In this document: piece by piece, positions 63,779 to 64,000 of the stretch
Layout of the letters: every line of letters starts with the position of its first letter
Numbering within the stretch: position 1 is the first letter of the stretch
Assembly: GCA_951812805.1 (NCBI GenBank)
Contig: CATOSZ010000003.1
Coordinates: 2,342,099 to 2,406,098 of the forward strand
Source of the DNA: an uncultured Alphaproteobacteria bacterium
GTDB taxonomy: Bacteria; Pseudomonadota; Alphaproteobacteria; GCA-2731375
Reading direction: 5' to 3'
Length of the DNA stretch: 64,000 nt
The notes under the pieces: generated by a model
Told to the model about the DNA's origin: nothing
What the model saw: the letters and a program-made list of their open reading frames with translations, nothing else
The model's database searches: none
Position numbers and translations under genes: made by a program

Positions 63779-64000
63779 ATGGCCTACGACGACACCAACA
63801 TCTTCGCCCGGATCATCGCCGGCGAGATCCCCTGCAAGAAGGTGTTCGAGAACACCCACGCGCTCGCCTTCCACGACATCAGCCCGCAGATGCCGGTACA
63901 TGTCCTGGTCATCCCCAAGGGCCGCTACGTCACCATGGACGAGTTCGCGGCCGCCGCCAGCACGGATGAGCAGGCCGATCTCAGCCGGGCGATCGGCGAG
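63779..64000 (+). CDS. HIT-family protein, N-terminal part (runs off window)
   Basis: The first 74 codons of a HIT (HinT-like) nucleotide hydrolase: DDTNIFARIIAGEIPCKKVFEN, FHDISPQMPVHVLVIPKGRY. The catalytic HxHxH lies beyond the edge. ATG at 63779. Probably acts on purine nucleoside phosphoramidates. Confidence 0.9.
   Translation, partial: MAYDDTNIFARIIAGEIPCKKVFENTHALAFHDISPQMPVHVLVIPKGRYVTMDEFAAAASTDEQADLSRAIGE

Noticed and set aside
1..64000. tRNA, rRNA, CRISPR array and replication origin
   Set aside because: I saw no cloverleaf, rRNA segment, repeat-spacer array or DnaA-box cluster, although reading by eye could miss a single tRNA.

Overview
The window is high-GC, densely coded DNA from an alphaproteobacterium, most plausibly in or near Rhodospirillales. 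The evidence is the divK-pleD pair, an EipB-type (DUF1849) envelope protein, DinB with an N-terminal zinc ribbon, the ffh-rpsP-rimM-trmD-rplS-leuCDB gene order, and hisE followed by a HIT gene. I do not assign a genus. No rRNA, tRNA or CRISPR array was seen.

Layout. 1-9.2 kb: a GDPD fragment and a RidA-family gene, the polyamine pair aguA-aguB, a small GGDEF protein, eipB, a HAD/ROK-kinase/dinB unit, and the cell-cycle regulators divK-pleD. 9.2-19 kb, minus strand: a membrane-anchored nucleotide-sugar dehydratase, an SDR, then the long translation/leucine block ffh, rpsP, rimM, trmD, rplS, leuC, leuD, leuB (several 4-base overlaps). 19-22 kb, plus strand: dapF-mtaB-ftsY. 22-25.8 kb, minus strand: two adjacent secreted cysteine-rich repeat proteins that I do not recognise. 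25.8-29.7 kb: a DMT transporter, a yceI/cytochrome b561/yceI unit, a Sel1 protein and a GST. 29.8-43.6 kb: a zone eroded by insertion sequences. An IS1182-type element lies between an SDR missing its N-terminus and an internally deleted antitoxin; an IS66-type element splits a luciferase-like monooxygenase and has left a perfect 8-bp target duplication; an IS21-type element cuts off an isovaleryl-CoA dehydrogenase. Intact cinA, MFS, old-yellow-enzyme and ketopantoate-reductase-like genes sit among them.

43.6-56 kb is bracketed by two essentially identical, directly repeated IS21 copies. It holds a truncated unknown gene, the metabolic run serC-serA-hisZ-purA, a secreted helical-repeat protein, and the start of a glycosylation locus (TPR plus MptE/DUF115-like protein, then legB) that is broken by a fragment of a further transposase. 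58.9-60.8 kb holds the 5' part of a group II intron lying just beyond a terminator hairpin, followed by low-GC small hypothetical genes. The window ends with a membrane sensor adenylate/guanylate cyclase, a DUF1203 gene, hisE and a HIT gene.

The core genes serve ordinary functions: SRP targeting (ffh, ftsY), ribosome and tRNA maturation, leucine, serine, lysine, histidine and purine synthesis, and c-di-GMP and cyclic-nucleotide signalling. The most novel items are the paired CWxC-repeat secreted proteins and the IS21-bounded rearrangement, neither of whose two IS copies shows a target-site duplication.
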